Shown here in pieces: positions 17,502 to 25,727 of a stretch of DNA of 64,000 bases (the stretch's first letter is position 1; each line of letters opens with the position of its first letter). Source of the DNA: Clostridium sp. (GTDB lineage: Bacteria; Bacillota; Clostridia; Lachnospirales; Lachnospiraceae). The notes below the pieces were generated by a model, which saw nothing but the letters and a program-made list of their open reading frames with translations, had not been told where the DNA came from and did no database searches. The stretch is taken from the NCBI GenBank assembly GCA_023667695.1, contig JAMOZY010000005.1:1-64000 (forward strand). Direction: 5' to 3'. A program made the translations under genes and the position numbers.

Positions 17502-17652
17502 GAGGTGTCCCCCTGAAGGGGAGGGCGAAACCGCGAGGTGTCCCCCGAAGGGGGGAGAGAAATCCCCGAAGGGGGGCGGCGAAACCGCGAGGTGTCCCCC
17601 GAAGGGGGGAGAGAAATCCCCGAAGGGGAGGGCGAAACCGCGAGGTGTCCCT
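17502..17652. repeat. G+C-rich tandem repeat, units of 33-54 bp
   Basis: The word GAGGTGTCCC starts at 17502, 17535, 17589 and 17642, defining units of 33, 54 and 53 bp and a partial last unit. Each unit contains small stems of the form TCCCC-GAA-GGGGA. Base composition is far more G+C-rich than the neighbouring genes. Short overlapping reading frames through it give only R/G/P/E low-complexity protein and are not called. Confidence 0.8.
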
Positions 17653-17702
17653 CACGAAGCAAAAACGTCTTAGCAAATATAAAAGAAACGGAGGTGGCAG
17701 TT

Positions 17703-17852
17703 GTGCGCGTTAAAATAACATTGGCATGTGAAGAGTGTAAACAGCGTAATTACAATCTCACAAAGGAAAAGAAAACGCATCCGGACCGTATGGAAACCAA
17801 AAAGTATTGTAAGTTCTGCAAGGCTCATACAATGCATAAGGAAACTAAGTAA
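17703..17852 (+). CDS. rpmG: 50S ribosomal protein L33
   Basis: 49 residues from GTG 17703, with GGAGGTGG just upstream. Structural protein of the large ribosomal subunit. It has the zinc-ribbon form with two CxxC pairs, C9-E-E-C12 and C36-K-F-C39, and the typical [10 protein letters not shown] and TKKYCKFCK segments. The in-frame extension upstream runs into the tandem repeat and is rejected. It heads the rpmG-secE-nusG set, the usual order in Firmicutes. Confidence 0.95.
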   Translation: MRVKITLACEECKQRNYNLTKEKKTHPDRMETKKYCKFCKAHTMHKETK

Positions 17853-17881
17853 ACCTTGATAACCACATAAGGAGTAATTAA

Positions 17882-18106
17882 ATGGGAAGTAAAAGCGAAG
17901 AGAAATCAACTCTAAAGCGTAGTTGGTTTCAGGAATTAAAAGCCGAATTTCATAAGATAATCTGGCCTGATAAAAATTCCCTTGTCAAACAATCAATTGC
18001 GGTTATCATTATTGCAATTATCGTCGGCTGTATCGTAGCACTTGTTGATATGGGTCTGATGGAAGGCTTAAAAGCATTAAATGCCTTAGTACAGCAATTA
18101 GGGTAA
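17882..18106 (+). CDS. secE: preprotein translocase subunit SecE
   Basis: 74 residues. Small membrane subunit that clamps SecY. It has a cytoplasmic amphipathic start ending in the conserved FHKIIWPDKN-type segment (about 23-36) and one membrane helix (about 41-60, AVIIIAIIVGCIVALVDMGL). The single-helix form is normal for Firmicutes. It starts 29 bp after rpmG with GGAGT upstream. Confidence 0.95.
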   Translation: MGSKSEEKSTLKRSWFQELKAEFHKIIWPDKNSLVKQSIAVIIIAIIVGCIVALVDMGLMEGLKALNALVQQLG

Positions 18107-18120
18107 AGGTTGGTGATTAT

Positions 18121-18654
18121 ATGTCAGAAGCAGAGTCAAAAGCAAGATGGTATGTAGTCCATACCTACTCAGGTTATGAGAACAAGGTCAAGGCTGATAT
18201 TGAAAAGAGCGTGGAAAACCGCGGTCTTGAGGATCAGATTCTTGAGGTTGCCGTTCCGCTTCAGGATGTTGTTGAGGTAAAGAACGGTGCCAAGAAACAG
18301 GTTTCTAAGAAGATGTTTCCGGGTTATGTACTCTTAAATATGGTCATGAATGACACCACATGGTATGTGGTTCGAAATACCAGAGGCGTTACAGGCTTTG
18401 TTGGCCCCGGCTCCAAGCCGGTTCCCTTAACGGAGGGTGAGATTCGTTCCATGGGTGTAACCACTAAGACACAGGTTGAGATTGACTTAGAGGTTGGCGA
18501 TACCATTAAGGTAATTGCCGGTGCATGGGCAGATACGGTCGGCGAGATTAAAGCGATTAATATGGCAAAGCAGTCCGTAACCATTGATGTAGATATTTTC
18601 GGACGTGCTACATCGGTAGAAATCGGCTTCTTAGAGGTACAGAAGTTAAACTAG
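18121..18654 (+). CDS. nusG: transcription termination/antitermination factor NusG
   Basis: 177 residues. It binds RNA polymerase and tunes pausing and termination. The NGN domain (about 1-115) starts RWYVVHTYSGYE and contains KMFPGYVLLNM and RGVTGFVG. The KOW domain (about 125-177) contains VGDTIKVIAGAWADTVGEI. It is 14 bp downstream of secE. Confidence 0.96.
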   Translation: MSEAESKARWYVVHTYSGYENKVKADIEKSVENRGLEDQILEVAVPLQDVVEVKNGAKKQVSKKMFPGYVLLNMVMNDTTWYVVRNTRGVTGFVGPGSKPVPLTEGEIRSMGVTTKTQVEIDLEVGDTIKVIAGAWADTVGEIKAINMAKQSVTIDVDIFGRATSVEIGFLEVQKLN

Positions 18655-18657
18655 CAA

Positions 18658-18685
18658 GTGGGAGGGTATCCCCCGTAAAGACCAC
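18658..18685 (+). promoter_or_regulatory. probable L1-binding RNA site before rplK
   Basis: GTGGGAGGG...TAAAGACCAC: outer GTGG/CCAC pairing around an inner GGG/CCC stem. It resembles the L1-binding part of 23S rRNA (GGUGGGAGG opposite GAAAUACCACC). It lies between nusG and rplK, where L1 is known to control its own operon in other bacteria. Confidence 0.65.
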
Positions 18686-18709
18686 AATTTATTCAGGAGG
18701 TAAGCTATA

Positions 18710-19135
18710 ATGGCTAAAAAAGTAGAAGGTTATATTAAATTACAGATTCCGGCAGGCAAGGCAACTCCGGCACCACCGGTTGGTCCTGCACTTGGACAGC
18801 ATGGCGTTAATATTGTACAGTTCACAAAGGAATTTAATGCAAGAACTGCTGACCAGGGTGATATGATTATTCCTGTCGTTATTACAGTATATGCAGATAG
18901 AAGCTTTAGTTTCATTACTAAGACTCCGCCTGCTGCTGTTTTATTAAAGAAGGCTTGCAAGATTAAGTCTGGTTCCGGTGTTCCGAACAAGACGAAGGTT
19001 GCAACCATCACGAAGGCAGAATTACAGAAGATTGCAGAACTGAAGATGCCGGACTTAAATGCGGCAAGCATTGAAGCGGCTACCAGCATGATTGCAGGTA
19101 CTGCACGTTCCATGGGTATCACAGTTGTTGATTAA
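18710..19135 (+). CDS. rplK: 50S ribosomal protein L11
   Basis: 141 residues. Part of the GTPase-associated centre of the ribosome. The N-terminal domain carries the [20 protein letters not shown] segment, and the C-terminal rRNA-binding domain ends in [19 protein letters not shown] precedes ATG 18710. It is followed by rplA. Confidence 0.97.
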   Translation: MAKKVEGYIKLQIPAGKATPAPPVGPALGQHGVNIVQFTKEFNARTADQGDMIIPVVITVYADRSFSFITKTPPAAVLLKKACKIKSGSGVPNKTKVATITKAELQKIAELKMPDLNAASIEAATSMIAGTARSMGITVVD

Positions 19136-19142
19136 TTTTTAA

Positions 19143-19170
19143 GTGGGAGGGTCGCTCCCGATAATACCAC
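19143..19170 (+). promoter_or_regulatory. probable L1-binding RNA site before rplA
   Basis: GTGGGAGGG...GATAATACCAC, a second copy of the motif before rplK. The AATACCAC arm is almost exactly the rRNA L1 site. It abuts the AGGAGG of rplA, so bound L1 could block its own translation. Confidence 0.72.
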
Positions 19171-19185
19171 AGGAGGTTATTTATT

Positions 19186-19878
19186 ATGAAAAAAGGTAAG
19201 AGATATACAGAGGCTGCTAAACTGGTAGACAGATTGAATACCTATGATATCGCAGAGGCAGTTTCTATTGTTAAGAAATCAGCGAGTGCAAAGTTTGATG
19301 AGACCATCGAGTGCCACATTCGTTTAGGTGTTGACGGACGTCATGCAGACCAGCAGGTACGTGGTGCAGTTGTACTTCCTCACGGAACCGGTAAGACGGT
19401 ACGCGTGTTGGTATTTGCTAAGGGTGCTAAGCTGGACGAGGCACAGGCAGCCGGAGCAGATCATGTTGGCGGAGAAGAATTGATTCCTAAGATTCAGAAT
19501 GAAGGCTGGCTGGATTTTGATGTTGTGGTTGCTACACCGGATATGATGGGTGTCGTTGGCCGTCTGGGTCGTGTACTGGGTCCGAAGGGCTTAATGCCGA
19601 ATCCAAAGGCAGGAACCGTAACCATGGATGTAGCGAAGGCAATTGCTGATATCAAGGCTGGTAAAATCGAATACCGTTTAGACAAGTCGAATATTATTCA
19701 TGTGCCAATTGGAAAGGCTTCTTTCTCTGAGGAGCAATTAGCGGACAACTTCCAGACGTTAATTGATGCGGTTAATAAGGCAAAGCCTTCAGCAGCAAAG
19801 GGACAGTATTTAAGAAGCGTAACGGTTGCTTCTACTATGGGTCCTGGCGTGAAGCTGAATGTGACCAAGCTGGCTTAA
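19186..19878 (+). CDS. rplA: 50S ribosomal protein L1
   Basis: 230 residues. Binds the L1 stalk of 23S rRNA and probably represses its own operon. Typical features are [14 protein letters not shown] at the start, [18 protein letters not shown], and the signature [15 protein letters not shown] (about 145). It ends in [13 protein letters not shown]. The operon seems to stop here: a terminator follows and rplJ/rplL do not. Confidence 0.97.
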   Translation: MKKGKRYTEAAKLVDRLNTYDIAEAVSIVKKSASAKFDETIECHIRLGVDGRHADQQVRGAVVLPHGTGKTVRVLVFAKGAKLDEAQAAGADHVGGEELIPKIQNEGWLDFDVVVATPDMMGVVGRLGRVLGPKGLMPNPKAGTVTMDVAKAIADIKAGKIEYRLDKSNIIHVPIGKASFSEEQLADNFQTLIDAVNKAKPSAAKGQYLRSVTVASTMGPGVKLNVTKLA

Positions 19879-19903
19879 TCAAAGCATCAGAAGAGATATA
19901 TGA

Positions 19904-19938
19904 AACGGGCTTCCTGTTTAGACAGGAGGCCTGTTTTT
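19904..19938 (+). terminator. terminator after rplA
   Basis: CGGGCTTCCTGT pairs with ACAGGAGGCCTG across a short TTAG loop, followed by TTTTT. A standard intrinsic terminator closing the ribosomal protein operon. Confidence 0.85.
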
Positions 19939-20242
19939 GTATTTGACCGGATGAAAATTGATAGGTTTTCGTGGTAAATGTGTGATACATATGATAAAAT
20001 ATAGATGGAAGAGGGATTTGCCGTAAGGTGGGAGGAGTCCTTGCGTCGGATTGCACCAAGAGCATAACAAAAGCCAGAAAGAGTCCTGGAGGGGACTTGT
20101 GAAGGCAGGAGGGGATTAGGCTGAAAACGCATGACGAAAGCTGTTGGAAGTCCCTGACTTGAATTCCAGCGGTGTGTAAATGCAGTCGAAATAATAAAGA
20201 GGGATAAAGCGTAATTTTAGTTGTGAAGGGAGATAAAATCGT
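19939..20242 (+). other. long leader of the FIST-GGDEF gene
   Basis: 304 bp without a supported gene. An AT-rich promoter-like part (GATACATATGATAAAATA, about 19983-20000) is followed by about 200 bp that is purine-rich on the plus strand. I looked for a c-di-GMP riboswitch because a cyclase follows, but the conserved GEMM core is not there. Confidence 0.3.
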
Positions 20243-22012
20243 ATGAAACAACTTCAGATTGTGTATAACGGTATTGATACATTTCGGGAGGAATTGACCA
20301 GACTGCGGCAGCAGTTTGAGAAAGAACAGAATAATAATTTTTTGTTTCAGATATATTCATCTATCTTAGAAGAAGAACCAATCACAGCATTATGCAGGGT
20401 TCTGGAAGAAGTATTTCCGGACGCTCCGTACATGGGCTGTTCTACCAGCGGTAATATAGTAGACTGTCAGGTGGCAGCGGAAATGACTGTGGTTTGTACA
20501 ATATTTGAAAAAGAAGATACAAAGGTCCGGATTCTGCAATATGATGCAAATGTATGTACGATGGAAGAAGTTACAAGCAGAGTGGTAGATGAGACAGAGC
20601 AGGAGCCTTGGGTGAAGGCAATCGAGCTGTTTTGCACCGTACCGGAAAATTCAACCATACAGTTTTGCGAGGGCTTAAAGGATTTGAGACCGGAGATACA
20701 GATATTTGGAGGGATTTCCTGCAGCAAAGACATTACCAGCTCGGATTCCGTGGTCTTTTCGAAAGAGGGCGGTTATGCCACAAGAGCAGTTGTATTGATA
20801 CTATACGGGGGCGCACATTTTCATGTGGAGGCATTCAAAATGACGGGCTGGAAGCCTTTGGGAAGAAAGTTCCGCGTTACGAAATCCGAAGGCCCGATTC
20901 TGCAGGAATTGGATGGCATTCCGGCTTATGAGATTTATCGAAAATATTTGAAAATACAAAATGATGATAATTTCTTTTATCATACACTGGAATTTCCTAT
21001 GTTTTACGAGCATAACGAGACAACCATCCTGCGTGTTCCGGTGGCGAGCAATCCGGATAATTCCATTACCATGTCCTCGGATGTGGATGAGGGTTCCATC
21101 GTAAGGATATCCTACGGTGACCCGGCAACGATTATTGAAAGCATTAAAACAGCAGGGGTTCGGATTCAGGATTTTCAGCCGGATTTGCTGCACATCTTTT
21201 CCTGCGCTGCCAGACGAACCTTCTGGACGTCGGAGGAGCCTACCTATGAGATATATCCATTGAAGGAAATTGCACCTTCCTCAGGCTTCTTTTCCCATGG
21301 TGAATTTCTGCGGACAAAGGGGAATCTGAATCAGCATAATGTCACGCTTGTAATTGCTGCCATGCGGGAGGGGGACAAGGAGGCGGATTACCGGAGGAAT
21401 TCCGTACAGGAAAAGCGGCTGTCTAAAATACCGCTGGCATCAAGGCTTGCAAACTTCATTAGCGCAACATCCCTGGAGCTTGCCGAAATGAATCAGCAGC
21501 TTGCCGAAATGAACGAGCAGTTAAAAAAGGCTTCCATAACGGACGGCCTGACAAGTCTGTACAATCGTAAGGAAATTCAGTTCCGTATTGGCGAAGCCTT
21601 GAAGGGCATACAGGAAGAGCCGTTCGCCATTATAATGCTGGATATTGATAACTTTAAGCAGGTAAATGATACTTATGGACACCAGGAGGGAGATAATGTC
21701 ATTATTGCCCTTGCAAGGATACTGCAGAATCCGGATGCATTGGGCGTGGCCGCCTTTTCCGCCGGAAGATGGGGCGGTGAGGAATTCATGCTGCTGCTTC
21801 CAGGCTGTGATGTAAAGCGCGCTGCAGAGATAGCAGAGCGGATTCGGGAGTGCTTTGCAGGTACGACTTATCAGCAGGCCCATACCATGACGGTCAGTCT
21901 CGGCGTTTCCCAGGCAGGAGCAGAGGATACGCTGGATGCATTGCTGGTAAGAGTGGATGAAGCCCTGTATCATGCAAAGCAGACAGGTAAGAACAAGGTT
22001 GTTATTTTTTAA
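20243..22012 (+). CDS. FIST-domain sensor diguanylate cyclase
   Basis: 589 residues, cytoplasmic. The N-terminal FIST and FIST-C domains cover about 25-390 (MGCSTSGNIV near 60; FFSHGEF near 350) and are thought to bind small molecules such as amino acids. A short coiled coil with a repeated LAEMN(Q/E)QL (about 413-428) leads into a GGDEF domain (about 432-589) starting ITDGLTSLYNRKE. The active-site loop is R-W-G-G-E-E-F, so c-di-GMP synthesis is expected; no RxxD inhibitory site is seen just before it. No TM helix. It is next to a chemoreceptor gene, suggesting linked sensing. Confidence 0.88.
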   Translation: MKQLQIVYNGIDTFREELTRLRQQFEKEQNNNFLFQIYSSILEEEPITALCRVLEEVFPDAPYMGCSTSGNIVDCQVAAEMTVVCTIFEKEDTKVRILQYDANVCTMEEVTSRVVDETEQEPWVKAIELFCTVPENSTIQFCEGLKDLRPEIQIFGGISCSKDITSSDSVVFSKEGGYATRAVVLILYGGAHFHVEAFKMTGWKPLGRKFRVTKSEGPILQELDGIPAYEIYRKYLKIQNDDNFFYHTLEFPMFYEHNETTILRVPVASNPDNSITMSSDVDEGSIVRISYGDPATIIESIKTAGVRIQDFQPDLLHIFSCAARRTFWTSEEPTYEIYPLKEIAPSSGFFSHGEFLRTKGNLNQHNVTLVIAAMREGDKEADYRRNSVQEKRLSKIPLASRLANFISATSLELAEMNQQLAEMNEQLKKASITDGLTSLYNRKEIQFRIGEALKGIQEEPFAIIMLDIDNFKQVNDTYGHQEGDNVIIALARILQNPDALGVAAFSAGRWGGEEFMLLLPGCDVKRAAEIAERIRECFAGTTYQQAHTMTVSLGVSQAGAEDTLDALLVRVDEALYHAKQTGKNKVVIF

Positions 22013-22021
22013 AAACGAAAG

Positions 22022-22063
22022 GATTTGATTGCATAATTTTTGCGGGCTTGCTATAATCAAATC
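22022..22063 (+). promoter_or_regulatory. promoter of the chemoreceptor gene, flanked by an inverted repeat
   Basis: TTGCAT (22029-22034), 17 bases, then TATAAT (22052-22057). The arms GATTTGATT (22022-22030) and AATCAAATC (22055-22063) form a perfect 9-bp inverted repeat overlapping both promoter boxes. Confidence 0.6.
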
Positions 22064-22120
22064 TATGAGAGGAATCAAGTAAATTAAGGCAGCATAGAGG
22101 ATATAGGAGGTCCCGAAAAG

Positions 22121-23374
22121 ATGAAATTAAGACTAAAATTATTATTATTGGCCGCAATACCAACCGTAGCAATAACGCTGCTGACGATTATATTAATCGC
22201 GGGACCGTTTGAGATAAAGACCGGAACGATTGCATTAATACTGATATTAGCATTGGTTGTTGCGACAGTGGTAACGACACTGGCAGCTATGCGGATTAGC
22301 AATGCCATCATATCCAGTATTGATGCGGTAAAGCAGGTAGCGGCAGGAAATCTGAATGTGGAAATGGACGATAATGCCCAGGGCCGGGGAGATGAAATCG
22401 GTGTTCTGGCCCGTTCCGTAGCCGGCCTAAGAGATGAATTGCGATATATGTTTCAGGATATTTCTGAGCATACCTCTTCCCTGCTGGCATCGGCAGAGCA
22501 GTTAAATGATACGGCGCAGAAGAATCTGGTAACCGTTGACAGCGTAGAGCGTGCAGTCGGTGAGATAGCAGACGGAGCAACCTCCCAGGCGCAGGATGCA
22601 CAGAATGCTTCCGAAAGTGTTTTTGCCATGGGTGAGATGATTGGTGATACGGCAAAGGAAGTAGAGAATCTGAATGCAACTGCCGGAATCATGCGCCAGT
22701 CCAGTGAAGAAGCAAGCCAGTCTTTGTTAGAGCTTCGCAATATTAATGATGAAGTAAAAGAAGCGATAGAGCTGATTTATGAACAGACCAATCGGACGAA
22801 TGAGTCTTCCCAGAAGATTCGGGAGGCTACCCGGTTGATTAGTTCCATTGCAGAGGAAACGAATCTGCTGTCTCTGAATGCGAGCATTGAGGCGGCAAGG
22901 GCCGGTGAGCAGGGACGCTCCTTTGCAGTTGTTGCCAATCAGATTCAGAAGCTTGCGGACCAGTCCAATGCTTCTACGGATTCCATAGATGATATTATTA
23001 ATGAATTGATTAATGACTCGAATGAAGCGGTTCGAACTATGGAGAAGGTGCGTGAGATTATTAATAGTCAGAGCGAGAATGTAATCAATACAGAAGCGAT
23101 TGTAAATCAGGTCAGACGGGGAATCGAAGATTCCATCCGTGGAATCGAGACGATAGAAGGACGGACCATTGCCTTGAATGAGGCCCGCGCAAGCATTGTT
23201 GAGGTGGTACAGGGCTTATCTGCAGTAGCAGAGCAAAATGCAGCAAGCACCGAGGAGACTTCAGCGGCTACGGCTGAGGTGGCAAACAGCTTCAACGAAG
23301 TTACGGAATCTGCCGGACTGGTTCGGAGTACAGCAGATGAAATAGCAAACTCCATGAGTAATTTCCAGATATAA
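22121..23374 (+). CDS. methyl-accepting chemotaxis protein lacking a periplasmic sensor
   Basis: 417 residues. Two N-terminal helices (about 6-27 and 34-58) are separated by only about six residues (FEIKTG), so there is no external ligand domain. A HAMP-like segment (about 60-110; [20 protein letters not shown]) and a full signalling domain follow, with the hairpin tip [23 protein letters not shown] split around 247-270 and the C-terminal [14 protein letters not shown]. It would signal to CheA/CheW or a similar partner. GGAGG precedes the ATG. It may report membrane or cytoplasmic state, or be driven by the FIST protein next door. Confidence 0.87.
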   Translation: MKLRLKLLLLAAIPTVAITLLTIILIAGPFEIKTGTIALILILALVVATVVTTLAAMRISNAIISSIDAVKQVAAGNLNVEMDDNAQGRGDEIGVLARSVAGLRDELRYMFQDISEHTSSLLASAEQLNDTAQKNLVTVDSVERAVGEIADGATSQAQDAQNASESVFAMGEMIGDTAKEVENLNATAGIMRQSSEEASQSLLELRNINDEVKEAIELIYEQTNRTNESSQKIREATRLISSIAEETNLLSLNASIEAARAGEQGRSFAVVANQIQKLADQSNASTDSIDDIINELINDSNEAVRTMEKVREIINSQSENVINTEAIVNQVRRGIEDSIRGIETIEGRTIALNEARASIVEVVQGLSAVAEQNAASTEETSAATAEVANSFNEVTESAGLVRSTADEIANSMSNFQI

Positions 23375-23398
23375 ACCATATAATGATAAAAAATGTTC

Positions 23399-23438
23399 AG
23401 TGCTGTTACTGCCATGTGGTAGCAGCACCGATTTTTTA
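23399..23438 (+). terminator. terminator after the chemoreceptor gene
   Basis: AGTGCTGTTACTGCC and GGTAGCAGCACC form a stem over an ATGT loop, followed by GATTTTTT. Confidence 0.8.
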
Positions 23439-23647
23439 TGCCATGGTATGCAGAAAAGCTGCCTGTGCAGGTTTTCTGTATAAGAAATCGGACATGGAAA
23501 ATATATTATGGATACAAAGCAGATGCAATTTTATGTTATAATAAATTAATAACTATGCTTTGTGGGAGATTTCCCATACAGAAGCGATAATGCCGGATAA
23601 GATATTCGATATAACCGACAGAAATGATTTGAAAGGGGGCAAAGGAT

Positions 23648-24898
23648 ATGAACATAGGAACCATAGGGAATATGATGGTGATTGTTAAAAATTGGACCAT
23701 CATGGATTTTGGGTTTACGCTTTTGAAAAAGAAAGACAAAAATGAAGAAGAAAGAAAAGCAGCGCGGTCGTTTTCCGTTTTTTTTACCTTGCTTTGTACG
23801 ATTGTAGGTCTGACCGCTATTGTTATTTTTATTGCCCTGACCGCATTTCTTCTGAGCCTTGCTGATACAATGGGGAGTAAACGATATGGTACAGTAAAAG
23901 GAGATTATATCCAGTATGTGCAAGGGGATATGAATTATTTGCCAATCTCAGCGTCTGGTCTGGAGGCGTATGATTTACAGGAGGGGGACCGCATTGTAAT
24001 AATTTTTGATTCCCATACAGATAAAATAGTAAAGCTGGTACCCGAAAGGCAGCATAATGAAGCGCTGATTAGAAATGTCAGCATTATACTGTGCAGCTTG
24101 TTTGGCTGTGTGGTTTTGTTGGTGATTTTTTCGGTTGTTGGGCAGGGGACATTCGGAAGGGCATTTTCCTTATATTATAGCCTGAGCTTAAAGAGAGAGA
24201 ATGCACCATGGAACATGGAAGCACGCAGAAAAATATATGAGGAACACTTTACTCAGGCATTTGGACAGAAAAAGGCACAATGGTTTCAGGGAGGGATGGC
24301 AATGCTCGCCCTGCTTCTTCTGATAGGATTTGTCATATCCGTCTTATTGCTCGTAGGAAAGGTGTATGCCCTGATGCCGGACCAGGGTCTGGTTATAGGT
24401 TCCCGTTGGTTTGGCGGGATATCGCTCTTGGTTCACATAGGTTTTCTGGTCTGGTATGCAAAGTACAATCAGTATGCCCGGCCGCTTTATTCTACCGGTG
24501 AACATTTGTTGCACACACAGCTGCTGACAAGAAATGTGGAGGGCAGGCTTGGATATTATACCGCTTCCGGCGCATGGGTGGAGCTGCAGGACGTAAAAGT
24601 AAAGCGGCAGAATGAAACGATGGTACAGATAAAATGCAGATATAGGCTGGCCTCAAATGGAAAAGAAATCTCCAGACTTAATTATATCGCAAAGGAAGAT
24701 ATGATTTATCCTCTTGTTGCAGAGATGGATAAGTCTGGTAAAAAAGCAGGGTCAGCAGGATATGTATGGCAGATAGGGATTATACTGCTGCTCTATATCA
24801 TACTGTTGATTAGTAACGGTATATTATTAAAAGAACGGGACAGGAATACGATTTCCTTCCAGACAAGTATAGAAGAAGATGCCGCAAGGAGGGGATGA
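23648..24898 (+). CDS. unrecognised membrane protein of a three-gene cassette
   Basis: 416 residues, not recognised. Five or so membrane helices: about 43-70 (FFTLLCTIVGLTAIVIFIAL), 143-165, 216-240, 250-272 and 374-395. Between the first two lies an extracytoplasmic part of about 75 residues containing YDLQEGDRIVIIFDSHTDK. A soluble part of about 90 residues precedes the last helix. AAAGGGGG lies before ATG 23648. The 3' end meets the next gene, which starts 2 bases after this stop codon, so coupled translation is likely. Its two downstream neighbours are paralogues of each other. Confidence 0.6.
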   Translation: MNIGTIGNMMVIVKNWTIMDFGFTLLKKKDKNEEERKAARSFSVFFTLLCTIVGLTAIVIFIALTAFLLSLADTMGSKRYGTVKGDYIQYVQGDMNYLPISASGLEAYDLQEGDRIVIIFDSHTDKIVKLVPERQHNEALIRNVSIILCSLFGCVVLLVIFSVVGQGTFGRAFSLYYSLSLKRENAPWNMEARRKIYEEHFTQAFGQKKAQWFQGGMAMLALLLLIGFVISVLLLVGKVYALMPDQGLVIGSRWFGGISLLVHIGFLVWYAKYNQYARPLYSTGEHLLHTQLLTRNVEGRLGYYTASGAWVELQDVKVKRQNETMVQIKCRYRLASNGKEISRLNYIAKEDMIYPLVAEMDKSGKKAGSAGYVWQIGIILLLYIILLISNGILLKERDRNTISFQTSIEEDAARRG

Positions 24899-24899
24899 T

Positions 24900-25634
24900 A
24901 TGGATGAAATCAAATATCAGGAAGTGTGTATTGAAGAGGGATTATTAAAGAATAAGCAGGTACGGGTTACCGTATATACGAATCGCCTTGAATTAGAATA
25001 TTCCCAGGCAATGCCATCGAAAAAACTGAAAGAGGTTCAAAGCCAGATTCCATATGTAGAGAAGGAAATCGTTTATTATGATAAGGTTACGGATTATAAA
25101 CACATGGAAAGAAAAGTAATCGAAGGAATCACCGGATATCAGTTTTTCTTTGTTGGTGACTTTGAAACGGAGCGGGGAGGTAAAAGAGGAAAAACAACCA
25201 ATGTTTCTTTTCAGTCCGTTAATAACCGGGGGCTGTGGGATGCAATTGCGATGTACACGCCATTATTGACTGCAGAGGAACAAAGGGTCCGGTCGGAAGA
25301 AGCGATTGCTGCTGGGCTGGAGAACGCCTCAGTTGAAAAGGGTGTGCTGGAAGTAGAAGTCAGCGCAAGGATGATAAAGACCATGAAGCTTTTTATTAAT
25401 GGAGTTGATTGGAAGCAGTATACCTATCCGCCAGTCCGGGTTTCCCTTCCCTTTGGAACCTATCAGGTTAAAATCGCGAGGGGAGTTCCGCACATGGATA
25501 TGGAATATCCTGGAGGGTATGAGATGGACTATGCCTATACGAATGAAGTAAGCATAACCATAAGTAAGGCTTGTCCGGTGGTTCGGCTGGCGGCAGATGA
25601 GGGATTATTCTCTCCAAGCCTAAGACTGCAATAA
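24900..25634 (+). CDS. unrecognised protein, paralogue 1 of the cassette
   Basis: 244 residues from ATG 24900 behind AAGGAGG. No signal peptide or membrane helix. It matches its neighbour at 25728 along its length: CIEEGLLKNKQVRVTVYTNR near the start, KKLKEVQSQIPYVEKE, IAMYTPLL in the middle, and KLFINGVDWKQYTYPPVRVS then LPFGTYQVKI towards the end. Predicted as mostly beta. The latter half, with FINGV...LPFGTY, resembles a small beta-sandwich repeat. Function unknown. Confidence 0.6.
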   Translation: MDEIKYQEVCIEEGLLKNKQVRVTVYTNRLELEYSQAMPSKKLKEVQSQIPYVEKEIVYYDKVTDYKHMERKVIEGITGYQFFFVGDFETERGGKRGKTTNVSFQSVNNRGLWDAIAMYTPLLTAEEQRVRSEEAIAAGLENASVEKGVLEVEVSARMIKTMKLFINGVDWKQYTYPPVRVSLPFGTYQVKIARGVPHMDMEYPGGYEMDYAYTNEVSITISKACPVVRLAADEGLFSPSLRLQ

Positions 25635-25727
25635 AAGGATTTGGAATCAAGTTGATTTGCAGTAACAGAGAGAAGGAAGCTGTAGATAGGATGCAAAGTA
25701 CGGAGTGGATGAAAGAGGCGATGGTAA

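Noticed and set aside
17502..17652. Possible CRISPR array
   Set aside because: Units are directly abutting and vary in length, without unique spacers.
17407..17713. Several overlapping short reading frames on both strands rich in R, G and P
   Set aside because: They are products of the G+C-rich tandem repeat being open in many frames; no ribosome binding site or domain supports any of them, and only the rpmG end is real.
20027..20040. Third L1-like site (GGTGGGAGGAG)
   Set aside because: The matching ACCAC arm with the AUA bulge is absent at a suitable distance.
19939..20242. c-di-GMP riboswitch ahead of the cyclase gene
   Set aside because: The conserved GEMM core and tetraloop receptor pattern could not be found.
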